In this document: in pieces, positions 12,120-23,402 of the stretch
Layout of the letters: each line of letters starts with the position of its first letter
How positions within the stretch are numbered: the first letter of the stretch is position 1
Assembly: GCF_900161835.1 (NCBI RefSeq)
Contig: NZ_LT897836.1
Coordinates: 1,426,001 to 1,490,000, forward strand
Direction of reading: 5' to 3'
DNA length: 64,000 bases
From: Sodalis endosymbiont of Henestaris halophilus
GTDB taxonomy: Bacteria > Pseudomonadota > Gammaproteobacteria > Enterobacterales > Enterobacteriaceae
The notes under the pieces: generated by a model
The model's input: only the letters and a program-made list of their open reading frames with translations
Told to the model about the DNA's origin: nothing
The model's database searches: none
Translations under genes and position numbers: made by a program

Positions 12120-13478
12120 TTGTTAACTTTTAAAAGCAGCAAATACCAACAACATCTTGCACAACTGCCCAAAATCCCTCAAACAATTGAAAATATTAAA
12201 ACTCTTTACAACCCGAAAGACTTTTATAAAGCGCTGATACAAGCTATCTTTGATGCTAGACAGAAGATTTATTTGGTCGCACTGTATCTAGAAAAAGACC
12301 AGGGCGGTCAACAAATTCTTGAGGCCCTATATCAAGCCAAACGAACTACCCCCACACTTGAAATAGTTATTTTGGTTGACTGGCACCGAGCGCAACGTGG
12401 ACGTATTGGTAGTAATAGCAATTGCGTAGACACAAACGCCGACTGGTACTACCGGATGGCGCAAGCCCATCCCGGTGTGGATGTACCAGTATATGGCGTT
12501 CCAGTTAACACGCGCGAAGCTTTGGGTGTTTTGCATTTAAAGGGTTTCGTTTTCGACGATAAGGTAATTTATAGCGGCGCTAGTCTAAACGATGCCTATC
12601 TACAGCAGCAGAATAAATATCGCTATGATCGATATCAAACTATTCGTAATAAGGTATTGGCCGAAACGCTGCTAAACTATATTAAACGATATTTGCTTAC
12701 AGCTCCGGCGGTCAGCCGGTTGGATAACATTAACAGGCTGAAAATCATAGAAATAAAACATGATACCCGCCTGCTTCGCCAGACTCTACGGGAAGCTAAC
12801 TATTGTTATGAAGGTAAGGCAAATCTCCATGAACTCGCAATAACCCCGCTGGTTGGTTTAGGCAAAAAAAGTCTGCTAAACAAAACTATCCACTATTTAT
12901 TGTGCTCAGTTCGCGATCACTTAACGTTATGTACTCCTTATTTTAATTTACCAGCAGTTTTAGCCCGTGACTTAATAAGATTGTTGCGCCTGGGAAGAAG
13001 GGTGGAAATTATTGTAGGCGATAAAACCGCCAACGATTTCTATATCCCGGAGAATCAACCGTTCAAAATAATCGGCGCCCTGCCATATCTCTACGAAATA
13101 AACCTACGACGCTTCCTTAGCCGCCTGCAACGTTATATTGACAAAGGTCAACTAATTGCGCGTCTGTGGAAAGATAAAGATAACAGTTTTCATTTGAAAG
13201 GTGTGTGGGTAGACCAAGAATGGCAATTACTGACTGGTAACAACCTTAACCCACGATCCTGGCGGCTCGATCTGGAAAACGCACTGTTAATTCACGATCC
13301 CGTACAAGAGTTGCGCAAGCAGCGGGAATGTGAACTCACCCTTATCCGCACTCATACCCAGACAATACAGCAATTCACTGAACTGCAAACTATCGACGAC
13401 TATCCAATTAAAATACGCAATTTTATTAGACGGTTACGTCGTATCCGTATTGATCGTTTAATTAGTCGTATTATCTAA
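12120..13478 (+). CDS. pssA: CDP-diacylglycerol-serine O-phosphatidyltransferase
   Basis: This enzyme joins serine to CDP-diacylglycerol to make phosphatidylserine, the precursor of phosphatidylethanolamine. It is a phospholipase D superfamily protein and is peripheral to the membrane in E. coli. About 452 residues, against 451 in E. coli. Two HKD-type catalytic motifs are visible: HLKGFVFDDKVIYSGASLND around residue 139 and HLKGVWVDQEWQLLTGNNLN around residue 355. The TPLVGLGKKSLLNKT and VEIIVGDKTANDFYIPE blocks and the basic end RRLRRIRIDRLISRI also match. Two starts are possible: GTG at 12114 and TTG at 12120. I favour TTG because AAGGC at 12106-12110 is then 9 bases away, and the N-terminus MLTFKSSKYQQHLAQLPK fits E. 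coli. The gene stands alone between eroded regions with no clear terminator. Confidence 0.93.
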   Translation: MLTFKSSKYQQHLAQLPKIPQTIENIKTLYNPKDFYKALIQAIFDARQKIYLVALYLEKDQGGQQILEALYQAKRTTPTLEIVILVDWHRAQRGRIGSNSNCVDTNADWYYRMAQAHPGVDVPVYGVPVNTREALGVLHLKGFVFDDKVIYSGASLNDAYLQQQNKYRYDRYQTIRNKVLAETLLNYIKRYLLTAPAVSRLDNINRLKIIEIKHDTRLLRQTLREANYCYEGKANLHELAITPLVGLGKKSLLNKTIHYLLCSVRDHLTLCTPYFNLPAVLARDLIRLLRLGRRVEIIVGDKTANDFYIPENQPFKIIGALPYLYEINLRRFLSRLQRYIDKGQLIARLWKDKDNSFHLKGVWVDQEWQLLTGNNLNPRSWRLDLENALLIHDPVQELRKQRECELTLIRTHTQTIQQFTELQTIDDYPIKIRNFIRRLRRIRIDRLISRII

Positions 13479-14809
13479 AGGTAGAGAAGTAGAGCTTTAT
13501 AATTTGTAACGTCCTAAACTACTAAAAGATTTTAAGTAATACTGATCTAGCGTAAAATCTTCAAGGTACCGGGAGGTACTATTACTTGAGAAAATAAGGA
13601 GCCTGCTTCACAACCTTCATGAGTTAAGGCAACCTGTCCATATCGCAAAAATCTAGACCCTAAGATACTGAAAATATAGTAAGTACACCTACTGCTTGAC
13701 TTACTTATCTAGTTCACGTTAAATTAATCACAAGCTTAACACATTGGTGTGTGATTTTAGCGGCTACACCTGATAAAGGTTATTACATCATCGTGTTAAA
13801 CCATAACGCAACTTAATTTTTGTTATTTACGCTAACAGCGTTACTCGCTTATCTTACAAAGATAAAACTTAGCAATGAGCTCTATTGCGCACGAGCTTTA
13901 TCGGCCCTCTCAATGCATATAGCACGGATGTCTATAGCTCACATCAGTATAATTATAAAGTCAAAATATCACCGCAAGATATTAAGATCTAAATGCTCCT
14001 TATCATACTGATACAAAACACACAAGATAGTAAGCAATTAATACTAGCATTTTACCTAAATGTTTATGAAACATCATCTATTAAGCCATTGAACGTTTTG
14101 CCTTAGTCAGGGCTGATTTAGTTACATATCTAGGTAACTATTTTACCTATTGAATGATGCAAAGCTGTTCGATAAAACTGTCATTATCAGCAGTTATCTC
14201 ATAAAGAAGAACTCATCCTTTACATTATTCAAGAGCGCTACATTATTTATAATAATGTATTCATGAAAGACATTTTGAAACTAACATTACGCACTAAAAT
14301 ATTAACCACGCAGATTCCAAGCTACCTGAAGCGCTTGCGCGGTTAACGGTTAATCAACAAACAACATAAATACACAAACAACCTTCAACTAAAGACTATC
14401 CGTTGATAGGTAAACAAATAAAAGATTGTTGCTATCTTTATTAAGCTTATTTACTAATAGTAATCTACTGAATAATAAAGATTATTAGTACAGCATTGAT
14501 ATTAGAAATCATTTGCTGTAATAAATATAAAAATACAAATACAATTATACTATAACATATAATGCTTTGAGTGTGCCGATTATAACAAAAATTGAATGAA
14601 TATGCAATCAATAGCACCTGTAACCTTTGTGTGATACCACCTATTATTGTTTTAATTTATTAAACAGCGAATAACAAGTTTTTAAAAGTTTTCTTTGCTA
14701 TTTAAAAGAATTTTTAAAGAAAAATATAACTTGTGGATTAACATCCATAGACTTATCCCTATTTTATTAAAATGATATTATCATGATTTCTTTTAATATT
14801 TTAAAAGCT

Positions 14810-14857
14810 AAATTTAATAATAATTAATTTACTAATAAAATAATTATTATTAAATTT
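14810..14857. repeat. 17-bp perfect inverted repeat with U-tract
   Basis: AAATTTAATAATAATTA (14810-14826) is exactly complementary to 14841-14857, with a 14-base loop. Six T in a row (14855-14860) straddle the end of the right arm. All pairs are A-T, so stability is low despite the length. It could act as a weak terminator, but no gene precedes it. Confidence 0.6.
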
Positions 14858-15658
14858 TTTATGAACATAATACCGCCCTATTTTAGTAACTAGTTTAAGT
14901 ATATCCTTATAACTTAAGGATAAACGTTACATTCCTTGCTTTTAGCTACATCATGATTTTAACAATATGAAAACCATGTTCAACTTAAGGATTATACCAT
15001 TTTTTAATGTTTATTAGTTAGCTGCATGACCTTTGAGCATAGAATGATTTATGATAACGAGTTATATATTTTCTGGGGTAAATCAAATCACAATGGCGGA
15101 TACAAGATTCTAAATGATCTACTAATAAATGATAATGAAATTTATGTCAGATCCTTGCATTGAGCCTTAAATGCTGGCAAAGACATACAGCCTTGTGAAT
15201 ACGCATGAATTGCTAATCGTAATCGTTCGGATAAAAAATATTCCTTTACGGCCGCACTAAAATAGTGTATAATATATAAATCTTAATAAATAATGGGCTA
15301 ACAACCACGTTGATTTACTATCAGGTTTATAACGAAATTTTCGCGCCACCTAAGTATTCATGAGCATTAATATTTATTTAAAATAGATCGACCTAGCCAT
15401 ATTTAATATGGTAGAAAACCAAACTCTTAATATTGATACTACATGGAAGTTACTCCGCATCTATCATAGCTCCGAATTACTCAATATCAAGGAATTCAAT
15501 AGAAGATTAAGAATCTTTCCTTATTACAACCCTGGTAGCTTTACCTAAATGCATCCGGTTTTCCTACTTATATTGCCTTATATTTCAAAATAATAATCGT
15601 CATGAAGCTGAGAAACCCAAATATCCTATCTCAAAATAATTCTTTGGCCGCAAAAATG

Positions 15659-15865
15659 TTAGGTTTCAAAGGTACGCTCATAGACATGCATCGCAAAATA
15701 ATCACGACACATAAATACTTGTCTAAATAAGTATAGGATTGAAAATCTCCAAAGCGCTAAACGATATGCATCCCTTTTGCCAGGAATGCTAAATTCAGTT
15801 TGCGATTGTAAACAAGCATGGTAATAATCCGGATAGACTTTACTTAAAGCACGATAAGTTAAAAA
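15659..15865 (-). other. coding-like remnant downstream of valS, identity unknown
   Basis: Reading the minus strand, about 67 codons run without a stop to a TAA at 15659-15661. Composition is protein-like (for example KVYPDYYHACLQSQTEF, YRLALWRF, and MCRDYFAMHVYERTFET at the end), unusual for this AT-rich DNA. There is a stop a few codons upstream and no plausible start, so it is a fragment. From position and a faint resemblance of its last 25 residues I considered the tRNA hydroxylase miaE, which sits near valS/argI in Salmonella. That is only a suggestion from memory. Confidence 0.3.
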
Positions 15866-16016
15866 CTATAACACTACGACTCATTGATAACTAGGCAAAT
15901 AACAGCATAGGCTATCGTTGCCTGAAGAACGTGGCAACCAGGGATAATTACTCAAAGTCGATAAAAGTACTTACTCATCTACGATGGTAGTGCATATATA
16001 AACCGAAGAAACATAG

Positions 16017-18872
16017 TTATAAACTCGAGATAATCTCTTGTTGTTCTAATAATTTTTCCCTGGATTGCTGATAGCTTTCCAACTTCTGGCGCTCTTTTGC
16101 CACCACTGTATCCGGTGCACGACTAATAAAGCCCACACTATTAAGCTTGGCGGTAATAAGACCGATCTCGCCTTCAATGCGTAAAGCTTCCTTCGCCAAA
16201 CGTTTTAATTCGGCAGCTTTATCGATCAGGCCCTCCGTCGGGATCAGCAGTTCAGCACCATCGATAAATTGGGTGAAGGAAACTGGTCCTTTATCATTCT
16301 TTGGCAGTAGAATAAGACTGTTAAGACGCGCTATAGTGAGTATACATTTCAAGTTTTCGTTTACCCGGCGCACTACTACCGGTGAAGCATGGCGTAATAA
16401 AACTGCCAAAGGCTTACCTGGTGAAATATTCATAGCGGTACGCATCGTGCGTACCGCAACAGTAATTTGCTTGATCCATTCTAAATCGGTGATAGCATCG
16501 ACGTCCGCTAACGCTATATCATAGGTAGGAAAAGGTTGCAACATAATAGTAGCGCCCTGTTCGCCGATAAGAATTTTCACCCTCTGCCAAATGGTTTCAG
16601 TAATAAACGGAATAATAGGATGAGCCAAACGCAGTAATGCTTCTAGCACTTTGATCAAAGTATGCCGCGTGCCTAGTAGTTCAGCGGCGGTGCCGCTGCG
16701 CATCACCGGTTTGGATAGCTCCAGATACCAATCACAAAACTGGTTCCATGTGAATGCATATAAAATGCTAGCCGCTAAATCGAAACGATAATTATCCAGT
16801 GCTTCGCGAAAAAATTTTACTGTTTCATTAAATTCTGCAAGGATCCAACGATCAGCTAGTGAAAATACTTTATTGCAGCCGTCAAAACCACATATATGAT
16901 CTTCGGTATTCATCAAAACAAAACGGCTAGCATTCCACAACTTATTGCAAAAATTACGATATCCTTCTAGTCGCTTCATATCCCAGTTAATATCTCGGCC
17001 TGTAGAGGAGATAGCTGCTAGCGTGAAGCGCAGGGCATCAGCACCGTGCGGCTTGATGCCATTCGGAAATTGTTTTTTAATGCACATACGGATCTTATTC
17101 GCCAATTGTGGAAACAGCATATTGCTAGTGTGCTTTTGGACTAAATCAGCTAGCGAAATGCCATCCACTACGTCTATAGGATCAATAACATTACCTTTCG
17201 ACTTGGACATTTTCTGCCCTTTTTCATCACGTATAAGACCAGTTATATAGATAGTTTTAAACGGTACCTGTGGCTTGCCATTGTCATTCTTTATAAAATG
17301 CATGGTCAGCATAATCATGCGCGCTATCCAGAAAAAAATAATGTCAAAGCCACTCACCACCGCGCTAGTCGGATGAAAGGTGCGCAACGCTTTAGTGTCT
17401 TTTGGCCATCCTAAGGTGGCAAATGTCCATAATCCAGAGGAAAACCAAGTATCTAAAACGTCTTCGTCCTGGCGAAGAGGTATATCGGCTGCCAACTGAT
17501 ATTGCTGACGGATTGCTGTGATGCTAAGTCCTACGTAGACCTGACCATCCGCATCGTACCAGGCTGGAATGCGATGGCCCCACCAAAGCTGACGAGAAAT
17601 ACACCAGTCTTTAATATCCCGCATCCAGCTGAAATACATATTTTCGTACTGCTTGGGCACAAACTGAATCTCACCCTGTTTTACCGCCTCTACCGCCACT
17701 TTTGCTAGAGGCAAGGTGCGTACGTACCATTGATCAGTTAACATAGGCTCGATAACTACACTGCCTCGATCGCAATACGGGATCGTAAGGTCATGAGCCT
17801 TTATTTCGATCAGCAGGCCTAAATGTTCAATTGCCGCCACGATTGCCTTACGAGCCTCGAAACGTTCTAGACCACGAAAAACTGCCGGAATTTCGCCAGA
17901 AAGTGCTGAGCTGACCTCGCCGTGGGTGTCAAACACCTCAGCTTCCTGACGAATATAGCCGTCAAATGTCAGGATATTAACCATCGGCAGCGCATGGCGC
18001 TTACCTACCTCATAATCATTAAAATCGTGCGCTGGAGTGATTTTAACGCAGCCGGTGCCTTTGAACATATCCGCGTACTCGTCACCAACGATAGGAAGAC
18101 GGCGGCCGATAAGCGGTAGTATGATAGATTGACCAATCAAATTACTATAGCGGGAATCTAACGGGTTTACAGCCACGCCGGTATCGCCGAGTATTGTTTC
18201 CGGTCGTGTGGTAGCGACCACTAGATAATCAAGACCATCAACGGTGCACACACCGTCAGCTAACGGATAACGCAGGTACCACATTAATCCTTTTGACTCG
18301 CGTTTTTCTACTTCTAGGTCAGAAATTGCGGTGCGTAATCTAGGGTTCCAGTTCACCAAGCGTTTACCCCGGTAAATCAAATCTTCTTGATACAAACGCA
18401 CGAAAACTTCTTTTACCGCGATAGATAATCCTTCATCCATAGTAAATCGCTCGCGCTCCCAATCTACAGATGCACCTAGACGATGCATCTGATAGGTGAT
18501 AATTTTGCAAAATTCCGCTTTCCATTGCCAAATCTTGTCAATAAAGGCGTCCCGGCCGTAATCGTGACGGGTTTTACCCTCTTCCTCAGCGATTTTGCGC
18601 TCCACTACGATCTGCGTCGCAATTCCGGCGTGATCTATTCCAGTTTGCCACAATGTATTTTTACCCTGCATACGTTGATAGCGAATCAAGATATCCATAA
18701 TAGTCTGCTGAAAGGCATGACCCATATGTAAGACGCCGGTGACATTTGGCGGCGGAATCATGATACAATAGCTATCCTGCCGGGTATCATTATTTGGTTT
18801 AAAATAGCCCTGCTGCTCCCAGTGCTCGTACAAAGTCTGCTCGATATTTTGAGGATTATATATTTTATCCAT
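16017..18872 (-). CDS. valS: valyl-tRNA synthetase
   Basis: This class Ia aminoacyl-tRNA synthetase charges tRNA-Val and edits mis-attached threonine. It has 951 residues, the same as E. coli ValS. The HIGH-type ATP motif is HMGH (residues 49-52, after PPPNVTGVL) and the KMSKS motif reads [14 protein letters not shown] near residue 554. The editing (CP1) domain lies between, with [17 protein letters not shown]. The C-terminal arm is rich in charged residues, as expected for the coiled-coil tRNA-binding end. The start is 16 bases behind the holC stop, so it is probably co-transcribed with holC and pepA as in other enterobacteria. No terminator hairpin is visible downstream. Confidence 0.97.
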   Translation of the reverse strand: MDKIYNPQNIEQTLYEHWEQQGYFKPNNDTRQDSYCIMIPPPNVTGVLHMGHAFQQTIMDILIRYQRMQGKNTLWQTGIDHAGIATQIVVERKIAEEEGKTRHDYGRDAFIDKIWQWKAEFCKIITYQMHRLGASVDWERERFTMDEGLSIAVKEVFVRLYQEDLIYRGKRLVNWNPRLRTAISDLEVEKRESKGLMWYLRYPLADGVCTVDGLDYLVVATTRPETILGDTGVAVNPLDSRYSNLIGQSIILPLIGRRLPIVGDEYADMFKGTGCVKITPAHDFNDYEVGKRHALPMVNILTFDGYIRQEAEVFDTHGEVSSALSGEIPAVFRGLERFEARKAIVAAIEHLGLLIEIKAHDLTIPYCDRGSVVIEPMLTDQWYVRTLPLAKVAVEAVKQGEIQFVPKQYENMYFSWMRDIKDWCISRQLWWGHRIPAWYDADGQVYVGLSITAIRQQYQLAADIPLRQDEDVLDTWFSSGLWTFATLGWPKDTKALRTFHPTSAVVSGFDIIFFWIARMIMLTMHFIKNDNGKPQVPFKTIYITGLIRDEKGQKMSKSKGNVIDPIDVVDGISLADLVQKHTSNMLFPQLANKIRMCIKKQFPNGIKPHGADALRFTLAAISSTGRDINWDMKRLEGYRNFCNKLWNASRFVLMNTEDHICGFDGCNKVFSLADRWILAEFNETVKFFREALDNYRFDLAASILYAFTWNQFCDWYLELSKPVMRSGTAAELLGTRHTLIKVLEALLRLAHPIIPFITETIWQRVKILIGEQGATIMLQPFPTYDIALADVDAITDLEWIKQITVAVRTMRTAMNISPGKPLAVLLRHASPVVVRRVNENLKCILTIARLNSLILLPKNDKGPVSFTQFIDGAELLIPTEGLIDKAAELKRLAKEALRIEGEIGLITAKLNSVGFISRAPDTVVAKERQKLESYQQSREKLLEQQEIISSL

Positions 18873-18888
18873 AATGCATTATTAATCA

Positions 18889-19335
18889 CTACATTGGCGA
18901 TGGGGCCGTAGTCAATTGAAAGCCGATGCTGCGATATACTCTATAACGATCGCGAGCGAGCTGTTTTAAAACCGTTTGATTTGGAACGAAGTCTATAACT
19001 TCATTAAAAGCGGAGACAAAAGCAACGCTGGTCTGCTGAAGGTTGATCAGCAGACCCTTCGGAGAATTACTGCGGCGTTGTGGCCAGCAAATTTCCACCG
19101 GCGAACCATAGCGCGAACCTTCGCCTACCAGGTTATGCGGGACAAAAGCATCAGGATCACGCGTCCAAAGAGCCTCGTCCATTCGAAACGCTTGGGAATC
19201 GTCATCACAGGCAATAACTACCCGTTTCCCTTCTCGCCATTTATCGGCCGCTAAATCGCAAGCAGTTCTCTCCACAGAAGTCAAACCATCTTTGATGGAG
19301 TATTCGTCTAGCAAATAGAAGATTGCGGTTTTCAT
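18889..19335 (-). CDS. holC: DNA polymerase III subunit chi
   Basis: The chi subunit links the clamp-loader complex to single-stranded DNA-binding protein through the psi subunit. The 148-residue product matches E. coli HolC (147 aa) along its length: MKTAIFYLLDE at the start, a central FRMDEALWTRDPDAFVPHNLVGEG with the following SPVEICWPQRR, and VIDFVPNQTVLKQLARDRYRVYRSIGFQL at the end. It lies between pepA (78 bases upstream) and valS (16 bases downstream), the standard enterobacterial order. Survival of this accessory subunit in so reduced a genome suggests a near-complete clamp loader, although the psi gene (holD) is not in this window. dnaX, encoding its partner, lies at 45.0 kb. Confidence 0.95.
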   Translation of the reverse strand: MKTAIFYLLDEYSIKDGLTSVERTACDLAADKWREGKRVVIACDDDSQAFRMDEALWTRDPDAFVPHNLVGEGSRYGSPVEICWPQRRSNSPKGLLINLQQTSVAFVSAFNEVIDFVPNQTVLKQLARDRYRVYRSIGFQLTTAPSPM

Positions 19336-19413
19336 TTGCCGTTTTATTAACTATAGAAGATAACGAACAAACAACAAACATAAGATCTACCCGTATTAGC
19401 ATGTATTTTGAGA

Positions 19414-20925
19414 TTACTCGTCACCTCCAAGTCCAGCGCGGTTAAGAAGGAATTGAGAAAGCATAGCCACCGGCCGACCCGTGGCGCTTTTGGATTTACC
19501 AGATCGCCAAGCGGTGCCGGCTATGTCTAAATGCGCCCAATTATATTTCCGCGCGAAACGCGATAGAAAACATCCAGCAGTGATAGCGCCACCTGGCCGG
19601 CCACCGATGTTTGCCATATCAGCAAAATTAGACTCCAACTGCTCTTGGAACTCATCTGACAATGGCAAACTCCAGGCGCGGTCGCCAGCTTGCTCGGCGG
19701 CGTCCATAAGTTCATGGGCTAGCGGATTATGATTTGACATCAGCCCCGTTAAATGATGTCCCAGTGCAATAACGCAGGCGCCGGTTAGCGTAGCAACATC
19801 TATTACTACATCCGGATCAAAACGTTCGACATAAGTAAGGGCATCGCACAATACAAGCCGACCCTCAGCGTCGGTATTCATAATTTCTACTGTTTGTCCA
19901 GATAAAGTGGTCAACACATCACCGGGCCGAAACGCGCGGCTGTCCACCATATTTTCGCAGCCAGCTAACACACCAACAACATTCAATGGCAGATTAAGTT
20001 CCATAGCTATGTACATTACACTATAAACCGTAGCAGCGCCGCACATGTCGTATTTCATTTCATCCATATTGTCAGCGGGCTTGATGCAAATGCCACCAGC
20101 ATCAAAGGTTAGCCCTTTACCCACCAGCACAATCGGCCGAGCATCAGCGTTGGGGTTGCCTTTATACTCAATAACTGACATCATCGATTCATTGGCAGAA
20201 CCATCGCTCACCGCTAGATAAGCTTGCATACCTAATTCTTTCATTTGTTGTTCGCCTATAACCGTGGTCGTGGTTGTTTTGCCGTAACCATCGGCCAGCT
20301 GCCGCGCGTGGTCAGCTAAATAAGCAGGATTGCAAATATTAGGAGGCATATTTCCTAAATCTTTAGCGGCTTTAATGCCAGAAGCGATAGCTAACCCGTG
20401 GGTGATAGCGCGATCACCAATGACTAATTCGCGTCGCGTCGGGACATTTAGTACCATTTTTCGCAGTGACCGACGCTGCTCAGTTTTATTACTTTTCATG
20501 TGATTGAAAGTATATAGCGTCTCTTTTGCCGTTTCTACCGCCTGGCGAACTTTCCAGTAGGTATTACGCCCTTTAACGTGCAACTCGGTTAAAAAACAAA
20601 CAGCCTCCATGGAGCCGGTGTCGTTTAGAGTATTAATGGTTTTATTAAAAATTTGCTTATACTGATGTTCATTTAGCTCTCTCTCTTTACCGCAACCAAT
20701 AAGTAATATACGTTCGGAGGATATATTAGGGACGTGATGCAGCAGCAGCATCTGACCCACCTTTCCTTCCAATTCACCACGACGCAACAAGGCACTTATA
20801 TAGCCCAAACTAATCTTATCCAGCTGTTCAGCGATCGGGGATAAACGACGCGGTTCAAAAACTCCGACGATAATACAGGCACTGCGTTGTTTTTCTGGGC
20901 TACCGCTTTTTATACTGAACTCCAT
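19414..20925 (-). CDS. pepA: leucyl aminopeptidase (aminopeptidase A)
   Basis: This M17-family metallopeptidase removes N-terminal residues from peptides in the cytoplasm; in E. coli it also acts as a DNA-bending factor at carAB and in plasmid dimer resolution. The 503 residues equal the E. coli length. Metal ligands lie in [28 protein letters not shown], read here as the Lys and two Asp ligands, and in the family signature [12 protein letters not shown] near residue 350. The ATG at 20925 has a strong ribosome-binding site (AGGAGAG, 4 bases upstream). It leads the pepA-holC-valS group and is divergent from lptF. Confidence 0.96.
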   Translation of the reverse strand: MEFSIKSGSPEKQRSACIIVGVFEPRRLSPIAEQLDKISLGYISALLRRGELEGKVGQMLLLHHVPNISSERILLIGCGKERELNEHQYKQIFNKTINTLNDTGSMEAVCFLTELHVKGRNTYWKVRQAVETAKETLYTFNHMKSNKTEQRRSLRKMVLNVPTRRELVIGDRAITHGLAIASGIKAAKDLGNMPPNICNPAYLADHARQLADGYGKTTTTTVIGEQQMKELGMQAYLAVSDGSANESMMSVIEYKGNPNADARPIVLVGKGLTFDAGGICIKPADNMDEMKYDMCGAATVYSVMYIAMELNLPLNVVGVLAGCENMVDSRAFRPGDVLTTLSGQTVEIMNTDAEGRLVLCDALTYVERFDPDVVIDVATLTGACVIALGHHLTGLMSNHNPLAHELMDAAEQAGDRAWSLPLSDEFQEQLESNFADMANIGGRPGGAITAGCFLSRFARKYNWAHLDIAGTAWRSGKSKSATGRPVAMLSQFLLNRAGLGGDE

Positions 20926-21231
20926 ACACTCTCCTGCATCTTAAAGAAAAAAGTTTGGCGCAGGGAAAATATTTTTCAGTAATATCTCGCCTCTGCATTA
21001 AACCACATGTGTTAATTGGCGTATTTATTAACATGATGAATAAGAATGAGCTTTTATGTTAAAAACATACATCCGTTCTCTTAGCTTAACCAAGCGGTAT
21101 AATGCTATTATACTTTTATACTTTATACAATTATTTACCAATAAAGATAGATCTTTTAGATCTATTAATAATAAATTAACGATAAATTTATCGATTTTTG
21201 CATAACATCAAGTTTTACAGGCGAAATAAGC
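20926..21231. promoter_or_regulatory. divergent intergenic region between pepA and lptF
   Basis: These 306 bases should carry promoters for both directions. On the plus strand a perfect TATAAT lies at 21098-21103, about 130 bases before lptF, with only a poor -35 (GTTCTC at 21075-21080, 17-base spacing). Several shorter AT-rich repeats follow (TTATACTTTTATACTTTATAC-like). No operator could be assigned. Confidence 0.4.
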
Positions 21232-22332
21232 GTGATAATCACTAAATATTTAGTGCGAGAGACATTTAAAAGCCAGCTCACTATTTTTTTTATCCTGCTT
21301 TTTATTTTTTCCTGTCAAAAGCTAGTGCGAATTTTAGAAACGGCAATAAATGGTTACATTCCAAAAAATATAGTTTTACCGTTACTCGGCTTAGGCATAC
21401 CCGAAATGGCACAATTAATTCTTCCAATGTGTCTTTTTCTGGCGCTATTGATGACACTGAACCGCATGTACGCCGAAAACGAAATTACGGTTATGCACTC
21501 CTGTGGCCTAGGTAAAAACATATTAATCCGTGCAATGCTATTGCTCAGCTTGATTACTGCGATATTTGCGACGGTCAATGTAATATGGCTTTCTCCCTGG
21601 TCATCGCGCTATCATGATTTGATTATGTTAGAAGCCAAGGTCAACATGAGCATGTTAGCGATGCTTGAGGGAAAATTTAAACCAGCAAAAAATAGCAATG
21701 CGGTTCTGTTTATAGGCAACTTTAAAGACACAGGGTTTGAAAATTTATTCCTGGCACAAATTAAACCAAAAGGCAATGCGCGCCCTTCTGTTGTTATTGC
21801 AGACCGAGGACATATGATCCAACGAAAGGACGGATCGTTATTAGTCATATTAGACAAGGGAGCACGTTATGAAGGAACAGCGATGCTACGAGATTTCCGC
21901 ATTACAGATTTCATTCGATATCAAGCAATTATTGACTACAAATCGGTACCTGCAGAAAGTACCAACGCCGCGAAAATGACGTTGTGTCAACTCTGGCACG
22001 CGACAGAGCCAGAGGAACGCGCGGAGTTGCACTGGCGGTTTACTCTAGTGGTATCAGTACTCATCATGGCTATGATAGTGATGCCGCTATCGGTCGTTAA
22101 ACCGCGATATGGCCTAGTATTAGGCATGGTGCCCACCATGTTATTGTATCTATTTTTTTTTCTACTGCAAACTTCTCTGCGTACCAACGGCGCTAAAGGA
22201 AGAATTGATCCGATGTTGTGGATGTGGCTAACTAATGTAGCATATCTAGCACTAGCTCTGGTACTATATTTGTGGGACAGCATACCGGCAAGAAAGATGC
22301 GTAGCTGGCTACATACGATAGGAACAGTTTAA
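21232..22332 (+). CDS. lptF: LPS export permease LptF
   Basis: LptF is one of two membrane subunits of the LptB2FGC complex, which extracts lipopolysaccharide from the inner membrane and pushes it across the periplasm. The 366-residue protein matches E. coli LptF (366 aa): IITKYLVRETFKSQL at the start, EMAQLILPMCLFLALLMTLNRMYAENEITVMHSCGL in helices 2-3, the periplasmic beta domain (FLAQIKPKGNARPSVVIADRGH), and late helices with VMPLSVVKPRYG. Translation starts at GTG (21232), as in E. coli. The frame contains T8 (21284-21291) and T9 (22153-22161) runs, prone to slippage. The stop overlaps the start of lptG by one base (TAATG), indicating translational coupling. Confidence 0.96.
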   Translation: MIITKYLVRETFKSQLTIFFILLFIFSCQKLVRILETAINGYIPKNIVLPLLGLGIPEMAQLILPMCLFLALLMTLNRMYAENEITVMHSCGLGKNILIRAMLLLSLITAIFATVNVIWLSPWSSRYHDLIMLEAKVNMSMLAMLEGKFKPAKNSNAVLFIGNFKDTGFENLFLAQIKPKGNARPSVVIADRGHMIQRKDGSLLVILDKGARYEGTAMLRDFRITDFIRYQAIIDYKSVPAESTNAAKMTLCQLWHATEPEERAELHWRFTLVVSVLIMAMIVMPLSVVKPRYGLVLGMVPTMLLYLFFFLLQTSLRTNGAKGRIDPMLWMWLTNVAYLALALVLYLWDSIPARKMRSWLHTIGTV

Positions 22333-23402
22333 TGTTTAGCGTATTAAACCGATATGTTAGTAGCATCATTTTTAATAACATAATGATAACTTTATTCATG
22401 CTGGTATCGTTATCAAGTATTATCAAATTCGTCGAGCAATTGCGTAAAGTAGGCCAAGGTGATTACTCAGCACTCGGTGCTGGTATTTTTACTTTACTTG
22501 GTATTTTCAAGGATATCGAGATCTTTTTTCCGATGGCAGCATTACTGGGGGCACTCCTAGGCCTAGGTTCACTGGCAACGCGCAGTGAATTAGTAGTAAT
22601 GCAATCATCCGGCTTCAGTCGGCTTAAGATAGCTAGTTTCGTTATGCAAACTGCTATTTTTTTGGTGTTTTTAACCATTATCATCGGCGAATGGATTGCG
22701 CCAGCTAGCGAAAAAATAGCTTATAATTACCGCACAAAGGCGATGTACCATGGTTCAATAATATCAACCTCTAACGGGATGTGGATTAAGGATGGTAATG
22801 ACTTTATTTTTATTGAACAGGTGGTAAGCAGTGATAAGCTAGCCGGCGTTAATATTCATCACTTCGATAAGGCGAACCGGCTACAATCTTTACGATATGC
22901 TGCCAACGCTATTTTCAGCAACAATCAATGGAAATTATCGAAAATAAATGAAGTAGATTTGACTGACTGCAAACAAATTATTAGCCGGCAAACCCTAACC
23001 GGTGAATGGAAAACTAATCTAACGCCGGATAAGTTATGGGTCATTTCACTGAAGCCAAATTCGTTGTCTATCTCAGGAATGTATCATTATGTTAACTACC
23101 TAAAACAAAACGGGCAGGAGTGCAACCGTTACCAGCTGAATATGTGGAGCAAGATTTTTTTACCGTTCTCAGTAGCCGTGATGATGTTTATGGCGCTGTC
23201 ATTTATTTTTGGACCGTTACGCAGTGTGACTGTGGGAGTAAGAGTGGTCACAGGCATAAGCATTGGTTTCTTATTTTACATATTGAATAAGATCCTTGGT
23301 CCGTTGAGTGTGGTGTATAACACACCGCCCGTGATCGGGGCATTGTTGCCTAGCATGGTATTTCTTATTATAAGTATCGTACTACTATTACGGTGTCGGT
23401 GA
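22332..23402 (+). CDS. lptG: LPS export permease LptG
   Basis: LptG pairs with LptF in the inner-membrane LPS extraction complex. The 356-residue protein (E. coli 360) starts FSVLNRYVSSIIFNNIM and shows the expected pattern: N-terminal helices, ELVVMQSSGFSRLKIASFVMQ, a periplasmic beta-jellyroll part (MWIKDGNDFIFIEQV), and C-terminal helices ending IISIVLLLRCR. LKPNSLSISGMYHYVNYLKQNGQ is the typical loop before the last membrane segments. The ATG overlaps the lptF stop. With lptF and valS-holC-pepA it keeps the ancestral enterobacterial arrangement. Retention of both permeases implies that the organism still builds an LPS-bearing outer membrane. Confidence 0.96.
   Translation: MFSVLNRYVSSIIFNNIMITLFMLVSLSSIIKFVEQLRKVGQGDYSALGAGIFTLLGIFKDIEIFFPMAALLGALLGLGSLATRSELVVMQSSGFSRLKIASFVMQTAIFLVFLTIIIGEWIAPASEKIAYNYRTKAMYHGSIISTSNGMWIKDGNDFIFIEQVVSSDKLAGVNIHHFDKANRLQSLRYAANAIFSNNQWKLSKINEVDLTDCKQIISRQTLTGEWKTNLTPDKLWVISLKPNSLSISGMYHYVNYLKQNGQECNRYQLNMWSKIFLPFSVAVMMFMALSFIFGPLRSVTVGVRVVTGISIGFLFYILNKILGPLSVVYNTPPVIGALLPSMVFLIISIVLLLRCR

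Larger units (their letters stand above)
13479..16016. other. eroded region between pssA and valS
   Basis: No intact gene. It contains the 17-bp inverted repeat at 14810-14857 and a coding-like minus-strand remnant at 15659-15865. A short open frame at 13820-14011 has no recognisable content. Nothing like a terminator follows pssA. Confidence 0.6.

Noticed and set aside
16147-20000. Several plus-strand open frames across valS, holC and pepA
   Set aside because: Antisense shadows of well-supported genes; compositions and lack of homology agree.
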